From NCBI GenBank assembly GCA_038040485.1, contig JBBPIE010000028.1, positions 25,295-89,294 of the forward strand: DNA of 64,000 bases, in the 5' to 3' direction. Numbering within the stretch: the first letter of the stretch is position 1; each line of letters opens with the position of its first letter. This DNA is from Onstottus_B arcticum (GTDB lineage: Bacteria; Acidobacteriota; Blastocatellia; UBA7656). Positions 53,794 to 62,173 of this stretch are shown here, in pieces. The translations under genes were made by a program, and so were the position numbers. The notes beneath the pieces are model-generated. The model saw only the letters and a program-made list of their open reading frames with translations, did no database searches and was not told where the DNA came from.

Positions 53794-54293
53794 AGGTCGG
53801 CGCGTTGGCATCACCCAGGGACTCAGACGCCTCGGTGTCCCCTGATGGCTTTGCTACTTGACCTATACCGTTCTCCCGTATGACGGTCAGCCGCCGAATT
53901 GGACGCCTTAGAGCACTCGTTCGGCGCAGCGTACGTTTACCTGCTCGTCTCGCGCTGCTTTTATGATCCTTGAAGTTGAGGGAGTGCTCGCGTCGCTGAG
54001 TGTCGTTCTGACAGGCAGTCGCATCGCCGCAATCGATCGTCTCGGAAACCGAGCCGACATCGTAGCTTCCATCGGCGCCCGTCAGGTTACTACCGAAAGG
54101 AGTAGGTTGATCAATATGAACTAAGGGGATTTCTGAGCGGAGCTATCACTCGCTGACAGATTTCTCGAGGTTGCAACAATATAAGAAAGGTTTCCGCACA
54201 AAACGGAAAGAATGCTCTGCTCAGGTTCAGTACCATTGGCGTTCTGAGTGATACAGCACAAGGGCAATTTGTGCGATTGGGAGGAATCAGTTC
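53794..54293. other. Gene-free stretch holding a GAAAGAAC-family element
   Basis: I find no convincing gene. The only structured signal is the promoter-like element at 54191-54236. Several short inverted repeats occur (for example around 53800-53850) but none is strong. Confidence 0.5.
54191..54236 (+). promoter_or_regulatory. Promoter-like element of the GAAAGAAC family
   Basis: TTTCCGCACAAAACG, then GAAAGAAT (54206-54213), a 17-bp spacer and TACCAT (54231-54236). TTTCCG and CGGAAA can pair as a short hairpin overlapping the box. It lies about 58 bp upstream of the secreted protein gene at 54294, the shortest distance of the family. Confidence 0.55.
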
Positions 54294-54731
54294 ATGAAAC
54301 GAGTAATAGCTCTTGCTCTATTGGCGTTCGGATTGGCAGCTTTTACACCTGGACAAGACGTCAGCAAGACATCACAGGGAAATGATGGGAAACAGATTCT
54401 CCTGCCGGCGAGCCCCGCGAGCCTGGATTTCGGCGATCAAGTCGTCCAAACACTAAGCAAGCAATTGAGAGTCACCCTTACAAATAACACTGACAAGCGG
54501 ATTGAGATCAGCCGAGTCGATCCGGGCGAAGGGCATTGGGAGGACTTCGAAGATGATGATGATCCGTGTACCGGCATACCAATCGAGGCGGGGAAGAGTT
54601 GCAGTATTGGAGTCATCTTCAGCCCTCGGGGAGTTGGCGCTCGAAGTTCATTCCTCTTGATAACCTATGACGACCCGGACCATCCGCAGAAAATATCGTT
54701 GAAAGGAAACGGTATCATGGCGAGCAGGTGA
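54294..54731 (+). CDS. Secreted protein with an ASPM/Hydin-like Ig-type domain
   Basis: 145 residues with a signal peptide (MKRVIALALLAFGLAAFTPG). The mature part has an Ig-like pattern of the choice-of-anchor D/ASPM-SPD2-Hydin kind: PASLDFGDQVVQTLSKQL, VTLTNNTDKRIEISRVD, CSIGVIFSPRGVGARSSFLL and KISLKGNG. An acidic stretch (FEDDDDP) lies between. Such domains are usually structural or adhesive; function unknown. SD GGGAGGAA. Confidence 0.72.
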   Translation: MKRVIALALLAFGLAAFTPGQDVSKTSQGNDGKQILLPASPASLDFGDQVVQTLSKQLRVTLTNNTDKRIEISRVDPGEGHWEDFEDDDDPCTGIPIEAGKSCSIGVIFSPRGVGARSSFLLITYDDPDHPQKISLKGNGIMASR

Positions 54732-54988
54732 CGCCGTCGCAGGAAGTCTGATTCGATAGAATCGAGAGCTCCAGACCAGATAAAATCGATACCCAAGAGC
54801 CGGAACTACTCTCCAGGAGCTTGCGTGAGAGATCCAGTTGGTCGGCTTTGTCGTCGACCCGGCGTTCTTTACCCAGCTCGTTTACGCGGGCGTAGATCGC
54901 CGTGATTGAGACCGGCCATCTGGCTAATCACGTAGTCTTTGCCGACATTCTGCTTTGGAGATCAAGCTAAGAGCACTCAATCCAAGGC

Positions 54989-55390
54989 GTGGCGATAATC
55001 ATGATTGATGAACTCGAAGAGAGCGGAATCATTTCTATCGGTAGCCGGCATTCTGTACCGGAAACTGCTGCGCGCATCACTGCCGGTCTCCAGGCAAAAG
55101 GAATCACCATCTTTGCCGTGATTGATCAAAGCCGGGAAGCAGAAAAAGTCGGCCTCGCTTTGCGACCCACACAATTGATCATCTTCGGTGATCCGCAAGC
55201 AGGTACTGCGTTGATGAACGCTTCGCCCACCCTTGCGATTGATCTGCCACTGAAGGTATTGATCTGGGAAGACGCCGGCGGGAAAGTGCAGGTCAGTTAC
55301 AACAGCCCAAGGTACTTGCAGCGGCGGCACTCTTTAGCGCAACAGCCCTTCGTGGCAGTGGGGGCTATATTGTCAAAGGCTATTGAATGA
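54989..55390 (+). CDS. DUF302 protein
   Basis: 133 residues from GTG 54989 (ATG 55001 is the alternative). DUF302 pattern: SIGSRHSVPETAARITAGLQ, AKGITIFAVIDQSREAEKVG, LRPTQLIIFGDPQAGTALM and LDLPLKVLIWEDA. It is a soluble beta-alpha protein, possibly binding a small molecule; function unknown. It is the last clear gene before the second att-like repeat. Confidence 0.85.
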   Translation: MAIIMIDELEESGIISIGSRHSVPETAARITAGLQAKGITIFAVIDQSREAEKVGLALRPTQLIIFGDPQAGTALMNASPTLAIDLPLKVLIWEDAGGKVQVSYNSPRYLQRRHSLAQQPFVAVGAILSKAIE

Positions 55391-55549
55391 AGGTGACGAT
55401 CTCAGTGTGCGTACTCTTGCCTCTTGCTACTCTCTTTTACCGCTCATTAATCTTTCGGAGCGGGCAGACTTGCGCGAGCGAGAAACTCATCCCCGATTGC
55501 TCAGGTTTCGGTATTAGATTGGCTGACGCCAGCTGCAATCATGTCGACC

Positions 55550-55638
55550 CAGGTTGTGACAAGTTTGTGACAATCTTCCGCCGAAATTGGCCTAAATCCG
55601 CAGTAGTCCTCGCAATGGCTGGTGGCTATAACCTGTAG
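55550..55638 (+). pseudogene. Integrase-tail-like remnant
   Basis: The reading frame ending at TAG 55636-55638 encodes CDKFVTIF then RRNWPKSAVVLAMAGGYNL. The AVVL-x-x-AGG ending equals that of the frame ending at 71. The part of any integrase with catalytic residues is absent upstream. It precedes the tRNA 3' half by 54 nt, as in the left copy. Confidence 0.45.
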
Positions 55639-55692
55639 CAAATGTAGTCTGATGCAAGAATCTGCATCTCCCTGCATATTCAAATCCCTTGA

Positions 55693-55737
55693 CTCATAAT
55701 CCTTTGGTTGGAGGTTCGAATCCTCCAGGGGTCACCA
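55693..55737 (+). other. Orphan 3' half of a tRNA-Met(CAT) gene, att-like
   Basis: Matches 126-170 in all but two positions: anticodon loop CTCATAA (55693-55699), T-arm, acceptor strand AGGGGTC and A plus CCA (55734-55737). No pairing 5' half upstream, and five bases before the loop do not match TCCTT. The encoded CCA suggests it was copied from a tRNA end. With the left copy it delimits a 55.5-kb segment. Confidence 0.75.
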
Positions 55738-56095
55738 AAGAACCAAGAACTTACGATCTCATTTCAACTCCTCGCCACTTTGCGGTCTGACAATCCCGGA
55801 TTGACGTGCTAAGCTTGGCACCCTTCGCTGCATCGCTCGGTCTCGACCCTGCGGATACGTTCGAACCTGCCTGTACGCACATATGGAACGTCGATGAAAG
55901 TTGCTCGAAAGATTTGTCGCGTCAGGTAATAGGAGAGCAGAGAGGGAGAGTGCAATGACTCTCAGCGAGGGGAAGTTTCATATAAATAGAGCGGAACCGG
56001 ATTCACTCTCGACTCATCATCGACTGCCCACCCGTAAGTAAGGCGGACGGCTGCAGTTCTTACCTCTATTCAATTCGACCATAGGGAGCGTGACC
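55738..56095. other. Gene-free stretch after the second att-like site
   Basis: For about 60 bp the sequence still resembles that following the left tRNA half. No gene is visible. The leader of the TPR gene begins near 56050. A GGGAG lies just before its start codon. Confidence 0.45.
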
Positions 56096-58348
56096 ATGAA
56101 ATCTGCCATAGTAACGTTGACGTTGACCTTCTTTCTTTTGCTGTCGGCTCCCGTGGCCTTTGCCGACGATCAGGAAAAGGCTCAGAAGAAGGCTCTCGAG
56201 CAACAAGCAAATGAACTCATCAAGGAGGCTAAGGGCCTGGAGAAATCAGGTCAGTTGCTTGATGCCCGCTCCCGCTATGTCAGTTCGCAGGCTTTCTGGG
56301 AAACTAGAGACGCCATCCAGGGAATCAAGCACATCGACGAAGAAATTCATGACCGGGTTAAGGACGCACTTCGCCAGGCGCATAAGCTCTACGATCAGGG
56401 CCAGTTCAAACCTGCCGCTGACGCGCTCCAGAATGCATTAAAGCTCGGGGAATCGACAGCGATTCTCTCTTACGATCTGGCTCTTTGCTATCATCGCACA
56501 GGCGACACTGCTACCTCGCTGGCATATCTGGACCAGGCGACTAGCGCAAGCCCGGACCCCAAACGAAGGCTCAAACTCCAACAATTGCGAAGCGCCCTTG
56601 TTACCGGCGAGCAAGCGATAGCTTGGAAAGATGCCGACCGAGGTCGAGTCGACACCGTAAACGGCCTTGTCGATAGCATCGGTTTTGAGACTTCGCTCGA
56701 CGAGGGGCCGCCCTCGCTTCAAGGGGGACCCGAAAAGCCGGATGCCTCCATAGTCCCTGCCGCGGTCAGCAGCGACCCAGCCACGAGTCCCGCCAAGACA
56801 TCGCGCCGCAGTTCGAGTCTGTGTCAGGCATTGAAGAGCCTGGGCTCTATTCCAGCCAACAGCCCAACCTATAGTTTCGACCTTGCGAACTGCGCCGAAG
56901 ACAATGATAGACCCGGCGAGGCTTCCGCCCTTCTTACCCGCTATCTCCAGATGTCTCCCAAGGCGGTCGACTCCGACCGAGTCCGGCTGCGAATCGCAGA
57001 CTTGAATGCCCTGGCCGAACTGCCCGACCAGAAGGGCGCCCAGGTCCGCGCCATTTACTCATCGGCGTCCCGCTCACTCGAAGAGCGCAAGTACGATCGT
57101 GCCCTGGTGGAGTTTCAGAAGGCTGCCTCCATGGACCCAGGCTTTGCACCCACCCAGTGGAGATTGGCACTGCAGCATGAAGCAATGGGCAATGTAGAAC
57201 TGGCTCAACAGTCCTTCAATCGGTTTCGTGAACTGGAATCCGACGCGGCCGCCCGAGACGCAGCAGGCCTGCACCTCGAAACCATTGAGATCAAGCGCGA
57301 GACCTACGACAAGGAGGTCGATGCTGCCGAAGACATCCTCTCAGATTTGCTCAATCGAGCAATGAACCTGACCTTCAACGGAATGGACGACCGCACAGCC
57401 CTGTACAAACAACGCGCCAAGGCGACCAAGAAGCTCTATAAGAAAAGCCAACACTTGAATCGTGTGGGCGGCTTCTCAATACCGTTTGCTTATGCCAGGC
57501 AACAGTTGAATGAGGCGGGCGATCACCTGTCTACGGCTCTCGCGCTTTTCCCGCTAGGGGCCGAAGCCAATCAACTAATGGGGCTGGTTTTCCTTCAGGT
57601 TAACGATGGGCGTTCTGCAATGCGGAGCTTCGATGCCGTTGCTGCTCAGAATCTGCCGGTCTCATTCTACGGCCAGTTGCGCGGTCGCAATCAGGACCAC
57701 GCCGTAAAATGCGAGCTCGGGCGCGATCGCTTACGGCTGATCTACTTGTGCTCGTACGATAAGAAAGCGAAACCGACTCCTCCCATAAAGCCGGCTGGGG
57801 AAGATGGCTTGGGAGACCTGGTAGTTGTTCCGGGGTCTTCCAGAGAGCAAAACCTTGAATCCCTCACGATAACAGCCGCGGATATCAAGAAAATCGAAAC
57901 CAAGAACGGGCAGCTCTGGTTGAAGCTCACGAAAGAATTGGTCACGCTGTCGCCCATCTTCATGGCTGCGGCTACACCGACCGAAGGCCCGCAGGGACGC
58001 CGATTTGCCAACAACTACACACGGCTCTTCGTCCGTTATCCGGGTCTGGAGGATTCCAAGCTCGGGAACGAAGGCCTGACTGGCGGTGAGAAATTCAAGC
58101 TCGCTTACGACATCGCGAATGCCGGGATGAACATAGCAACCAACCTCAACCCGATCGGCGCGGTCAGCGCGTTGCAAAGTTTCATCAAGATCACTCGAGA
58201 AATCCGTGGCACCGTAAAATCATTACGCGTCAGCTTCGCGGCCTGGGAGAAAACCTTTGAGGACCAGCAAGCCTTGCAGAGCGGCAGCGCCTTCAGACCG
58301 ATTCCGACTGCCCCTGTAAGCTTGATCTTCCTGGAAGAATTCAAATGA
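56096..58348 (+). CDS. TPR-repeat secreted protein
   Basis: About 750 residues from ATG 56096; a GTG two codons earlier is weaker. Signal peptide MKSAIVTLTLTFFLLLSAPV. At least two TPR-like arrays: about 60-160 (AHKLYDQGQFKPAADALQNA, LSYDLALCYHRTGDTATSLA) and about 240-400 (EERKYDRALVEFQKAASMDP). The C-terminal 350 residues contain no known domain that I can name. It is probably a periplasmic or surface scaffolding protein. It is the first gene right of the att-like site. Confidence 0.7.
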   Translation: MKSAIVTLTLTFFLLLSAPVAFADDQEKAQKKALEQQANELIKEAKGLEKSGQLLDARSRYVSSQAFWETRDAIQGIKHIDEEIHDRVKDALRQAHKLYDQGQFKPAADALQNALKLGESTAILSYDLALCYHRTGDTATSLAYLDQATSASPDPKRRLKLQQLRSALVTGEQAIAWKDADRGRVDTVNGLVDSIGFETSLDEGPPSLQGGPEKPDASIVPAAVSSDPATSPAKTSRRSSSLCQALKSLGSIPANSPTYSFDLANCAEDNDRPGEASALLTRYLQMSPKAVDSDRVRLRIADLNALAELPDQKGAQVRAIYSSASRSLEERKYDRALVEFQKAASMDPGFAPTQWRLALQHEAMGNVELAQQSFNRFRELESDAAARDAAGLHLETIEIKRETYDKEVDAAEDILSDLLNRAMNLTFNGMDDRTALYKQRAKATKKLYKKSQHLNRVGGFSIPFAYARQQLNEAGDHLSTALALFPLGAEANQLMGLVFLQVNDGRSAMRSFDAVAAQNLPVSFYGQLRGRNQDHAVKCELGRDRLRLIYLCSYDKKAKPTPPIKPAGEDGLGDLVVVPGSSREQNLESLTITAADIKKIETKNGQLWLKLTKELVTLSPIFMAAATPTEGPQGRRFANNYTRLFVRYPGLEDSKLGNEGLTGGEKFKLAYDIANAGMNIATNLNPIGAVSALQSFIKITREIRGTVKSLRVSFAAWEKTFEDQQALQSGSAFRPIPTAPVSLIFLEEFK

Positions 58349-58461
58349 TCGTCGCTAGTCTGGCATCGCCCGTGTTCGTGCCAGGCCAACCGGACTGGCC
58401 CGCGAGCGCGAACCACCGCCGCCAGCAGCGCTCTGCTGTGGTAACAGCGGCATGTGAAGTG

Positions 58462-59829
58462 TCACGCGCGCTGAAGAGACTCCCGCCAAGCTTGGTACTC
58501 TGACGGACGCAGCCGGAAGCGAGCGTAGTTGCCTTCGTGCAGGTTGTCTAATTCTCTAATCGCCATTCGGACGAAATCGTCCAAGTGTTCCGGTGGCAGC
58601 AGGTGGTCCACCGCCGCTGCGGTCACGTTTTCTACAGTGGGTCGCGCGAGGTTGCGCACAATGTTGCTCACTACTTCAGTAAGTTCGTTGCGGAACCTGA
58701 GCCTAAACCTGTCGGGCTGCCCCAGTGATTGGCTTATGGCGACGAAGCGTTGGCAGGATCGTTCGTAGGCCCACACAAAGACATCCCGCAACAACTCGAC
58801 GCGATTCAGTTCGTAGACTCCCAGCAGCCCGGCGATGTAGGCGCGCTCCGACACGTCCACGAATGAGAGCGGGCACAGGTTGTGGCGGACGAGCGGGATG
58901 TTCGCGCCCAGCCGAGAGACACGTTTGTTTACGTCCTCGAACGGCTGCAAGTAGGGCAGGTGCACCATGGCGAAGAATGCCTGCTCGAAAGGCTCACGAA
59001 TGGCGGCGGCCGTGTCCACGACTTGTTGAAAACATTCTGCGATTAGCTGCGGCACCTCTAACGGGTGATACACCGAGTCGTTAATCCCCACGCCGATGCG
59101 CCGCAGCCGGCCGCTGGCGCCAGGGTCCAGCAGCAGATTGTCCGAGAGCAGCGCATGGAGATTGAGAATGGTTTGCCTGTTGAACGCCAGGTCGTCGGCT
59201 GAATCTACGAGGAACTCGATGGCGGCTTTGTGATTCAAGATCATCTGGGTCTCGGCCGCGTCTTTGCCCTCGGCTGCTTGCCCGTGTTCGATGAGCCGCT
59301 TCGTGTCGAGCAACGAGTAAGTGTTGCCTTCCAGTTGTGACGATGCCCACGATAGGTCGACCAGCAGCCGGTCAAGAATGTGACGCGCGTAGGTGCCTGC
59401 TGGTTTTTCTGAGTCGGGAGTGCGGCCGATCCGGTTAAGCTGTGCGATCGTTTCTGGCGTCAAGTAGCTACTTTTGTTGGGTCTGTACTTGTCTAAGAAT
59501 TCGCGGTTGTAACCTACAGGGGTGCGCTCAGCCAGTGGCCTCCACACTTTCCGGCTTACCTCGACTCCCGATGGAGATAGCGCAACGGAACTCTCCTCTC
59601 TCTTCGCTTCACCTGCCGACCGGGGAAGCAGGTAGCGCGTTGAGCGTCCCCTCTTTTCGGATATCAGTCTGCGAGCCGCGACTAGATTCGATAAACGTCT
59701 TTGGAGTGATCGGCGACTGATTTGGTCGCCAAGCAACTTGGATAGAGCGTCGATCCCCATTCCTTCAGGCGTGCTTCTGATATGCGCAAGCACTTGTTCA
59801 GCGATATTGGCGGTCACTTTTCTCGGCAC
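58462..59829 (-). CDS. Fic-domain protein with N-terminal winged helix
   Basis: 455 residues from GTG 59829. Residues 1-70 look like a winged HTH (IAEQVLAHIRSTPEGMGIDA, SLQRRLSNLVAARRLISEKR). Then a Fic N-terminal region with an inhibitory-helix motif (S163 QLE167 GN) and a Fic core (about 190-400). The catalytic motif reads QPFEDVNKR at 295-303, where the usual His is Gln295, and Gly-Asn-Gly is V-N-K. Standard AMPylation would be impaired; the subfamily may act otherwise. An array of TGGCGC/GCGCCA half-sites precedes it at 59869-60045, consistent with autoregulation through the HTH, which is an inference. Confidence 0.82.
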   Translation of the reverse strand: MPRKVTANIAEQVLAHIRSTPEGMGIDALSKLLGDQISRRSLQRRLSNLVAARRLISEKRGRSTRYLLPRSAGEAKREESSVALSPSGVEVSRKVWRPLAERTPVGYNREFLDKYRPNKSSYLTPETIAQLNRIGRTPDSEKPAGTYARHILDRLLVDLSWASSQLEGNTYSLLDTKRLIEHGQAAEGKDAAETQMILNHKAAIEFLVDSADDLAFNRQTILNLHALLSDNLLLDPGASGRLRRIGVGINDSVYHPLEVPQLIAECFQQVVDTAAAIREPFEQAFFAMVHLPYLQPFEDVNKRVSRLGANIPLVRHNLCPLSFVDVSERAYIAGLLGVYELNRVELLRDVFVWAYERSCQRFVAISQSLGQPDRFRLRFRNELTEVVSNIVRNLARPTVENVTAAAVDHLLPPEHLDDFVRMAIRELDNLHEGNYARFRLRPSEYQAWRESLQRA

Positions 59830-59868
59830 TTCTTCAGTTCCCTTTCAGCGGCCTTCAGTAATGTTCCC

Positions 59869-60045
59869 GCGAGCCATTAGGTCTATTCGCGCCATCAGAG
59901 TCTACTATCTTTGGCGCAATTAGTTCTATTCGCGCCATTCGATTCTACCATATCTGGCGCAATTAGCTCTATTCGCGCCAATACTTCCATTGCACTTGCT
60001 TGTGTCAGGCCTCTTTCGCGCCAAAAACACTCCTCACATTGGCGC
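59869..60045 (-). promoter_or_regulatory. 43-bp-period operator-like array upstream of the Fic gene
   Basis: GCGCCA half-sites begin at 59889, 59932, 59975 and 60018, exactly 43 bp apart. TGGCGC half-sites begin at 59912 and 59955, also 43 bp apart, with a last one at 60040. A degenerate fourth copy of the unit starts near 59869. Between TGGCGC and the next GCGCCA is an AATTAG(T/C)TCTATTC spacer. The unit is about four helical turns. The array lies 40-220 bp upstream of the Fic start codon, where promoter and operator sequences belong. Confidence 0.7.
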
Positions 60046-60151
60046 GATTAAAGGCTGTTCACGACTGCGGATTGATGCAATTTCATTACTTCGACCGGAC
60101 GTAAATATGGCTTACTCACCCGCAGCGATTTGCACGATCCTCTTCCATTGA

Positions 60152-60553
60152 TCGACGCTGCCGCAAGATTATGTTAGGGACCTCAATTCGATGTTTGATG
60201 GAAGGATTGACCTCGTCCTAGCTGGTTATAATGCAGGTGAGAATGCAGCCATTAAGTCAGGCTATAAAGTGCCGCACAATCGCGAAACTCGACGTTACGT
60301 TGCGCGCGGCGTATCGGTCTTCGGGCGTATAGCTCAGGCGAACATCTTGTCTGTGGAGCCGGTTCTGCAGGTTCACCCCCCCAAGTCCAACAGGCTGTTC
60401 ATCCAGCAATCGTTCTGCGCTCCGGTATCAGCCTGCTCCCTCGAGAACCCAATCCACCCGCTCGATTTACTTTCGGCAGTAAGCGGAACTTACTCAGGTC
60501 ACTTCACAGATACGTCACCGCTAACAGCGGGTACCATTCCCCGCCGCTTTTAG
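60152..60553 (+). pseudogene. Lytic transglycosylase fragment
   Basis: The frame reads YVRDLNSMFDGRIDLVLAGYNAGENA then VPHNRETRRYVARGVSVFG, matching the C-terminal part of a soluble lytic transglycosylase catalytic domain (LAxYNAGE block and a TRxYV block). The catalytic Glu region upstream is missing, and a stop is met just before (60149-60151). The downstream part is an unrelated tail. It looks like a decayed gene piece. Confidence 0.6.
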
Positions 60554-60700
60554 TACGATAATTTGAAGTTATACCGCTGGGTGATATGTCGCTTACGTTG
60601 CATGCTGTCTTCTATCAACTTCGTCGAGTTGTAGACAATTCCGGGTGTTGAGCGCATGATTACCGTTTAGATAGTCAAGCAAGACCAGAGAGGAGACGTC

Positions 60701-62161
60701 ATGGCGCTTCACGCTTCAGGTCCCTTCACCGTATTTAGCGGTGAAGTACATACAGGAGTTTTTGTCGGAGCTGGCGACCTTGTATCCGTGGCCGGAAGTG
60801 GCGTTGTTGACGTTGGTTCTTTCCTTCGCGGCGGTCTGATAAATCCGGTCATTGGACCCGAGGGTTTCCCATATTGGACACCGCCCTCTGACTGGCCTGC
60901 CCCTGACCCTTCCTTGACGCCGTACTCCCTGGTTTGGAAAATCGGCTCTTCTAACTGGTTTCAAGGTGGAGCTCCTATCGCTGCCGTTAGCTCCAGCGGC
61001 GAAATCATTCTGGCAATCAATGACGCCTGGCCGAGCGACAACTCAAGAGGGTGGAGCGTGATCGTCAAGGTGGATTCGCCTGATCCTGCGCCACGCAGGC
61101 GGGGAGAGCCAACCTTACGCATCACCTTCGTGGAAACGATCCAGATTATTCAAAGCAGTAACAACGGCGTGCCGCTGGTGGAAGGCAAGCGGACGATGTT
61201 GCGTGTTTTCATAGACTCGGGCATCAGGGACGGGTCCGATCTCGGACAAGGCCGTAACAGGCAGCCCAACGTGATGGGGACCATAACGTTAACGCAAGCG
61301 GGTTCCCGTCCTCGGATCATATTGACGCCCGACAATGTGGACGGAATGGTTACTGCTCGCCCCATGGAGACGATGGACCGCAGCGATCTCACTCATTCGT
61401 TGAACTTCACGCTGAGCGCCGATGAGGCCAGAACAGGCACTTTCGATGTTCGAGTTTTCGTCCGCGGTCACGAGGGAGATACCCGGGGCGGCTTTGTCGC
61501 CTTTTATAACAGGCCGATCACATTTCGCTCGCGCCAAACACAAGAGCTGTGGCCCATCCTGTTGCAAGACACCCATCTCGGCTTAGGTCCGCCAACTATT
61601 GGCGATTACGGGGCAACAATGGTTGGAGCGATCGCCCGCTACCCCATCGCGGACGATGGATTCATCGTCCATCCACCTCTGGTTCTTCCCGCCGTTGTTG
61701 ATTTGACTAGTCTTCCCGGGTGGCAGACGCTGCTGTTTTTGCTTGCGACGTTGCCCTTGTACTTTCCCGAAACACCGTGGATGAGAGGTATTCGCAGTGC
61801 TCTGGTGCCGAACGATCCCCGGTACGGGAATATGAACGGCATTGGGATGACCCGCTACATAACGACTGCTCCCACTTTCGTCGCGCAAGCGAACCTTCAG
61901 GAAACGGTTGCGCATGAAATGGGACACTGCTTCAACTTCTTCCATGCCCAGTGTCCACCGCCAGGAGCCATTGGCGCCCCGGCCGGACCTTTCGATGTTC
62001 GCCTGCCTGCAAGAACGGAAGACATAGGTGTGTCTATGCAATCTGCGCTGGTCCAATTGATACCGGCCGGAACCGGCGAGATGATGAGCTACTGTGACGG
62101 CCAGTCAGCCTGGCCCTCCATCGCCTTTATAAACGCGCTGCTCCTGCAGAACCCGGAATAA
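60701..62161 (+). CDS. Lectin-like domain fused to a zinc metalloprotease domain
   Basis: 486 residues, SD GAGGAGA. Residues 1-130 resemble the PA-I (LecA) galactophilic lectin pattern: VFVGAGDLVSVAGSGVVDVG, YSLVWKIGSSNWFQGG and a Ca-site-like AINDAWPSDN ending in GWSVIV. Residues about 140-480 form a protease-like domain with HEMGHCFNFFH at 405-415, an HExxHxxNxxH zinc site like metzincins, and Glu406. No signal peptide is visible. It is followed 12 bp later by the partner gene. Secretion route and target are unknown; a carbohydrate-directed protease is an inference. Confidence 0.78.
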   Translation: MALHASGPFTVFSGEVHTGVFVGAGDLVSVAGSGVVDVGSFLRGGLINPVIGPEGFPYWTPPSDWPAPDPSLTPYSLVWKIGSSNWFQGGAPIAAVSSSGEIILAINDAWPSDNSRGWSVIVKVDSPDPAPRRRGEPTLRITFVETIQIIQSSNNGVPLVEGKRTMLRVFIDSGIRDGSDLGQGRNRQPNVMGTITLTQAGSRPRIILTPDNVDGMVTARPMETMDRSDLTHSLNFTLSADEARTGTFDVRVFVRGHEGDTRGGFVAFYNRPITFRSRQTQELWPILLQDTHLGLGPPTIGDYGATMVGAIARYPIADDGFIVHPPLVLPAVVDLTSLPGWQTLLFLLATLPLYFPETPWMRGIRSALVPNDPRYGNMNGIGMTRYITTAPTFVAQANLQETVAHEMGHCFNFFHAQCPPPGAIGAPAGPFDVRLPARTEDIGVSMQSALVQLIPAGTGEMMSYCDGQSAWPSIAFINALLLQNPE

Positions 62162-62173
62162 AGGGGAATCGTG

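Noticed and set aside
55387..55549. Extending the integrase-tail frame upstream as a gene
   Set aside because: The frame opens with a hydrophobic stretch unrelated to any integrase and overlaps the DUF302 stop; only the last about 30 codons match the other copy.
59869..60045. Possible CRISPR-like repeat array
   Set aside because: Only the half-sites and a short spacer motif repeat, and the spacers are themselves similar between units. No cas gene is nearby. It fits an operator array better.
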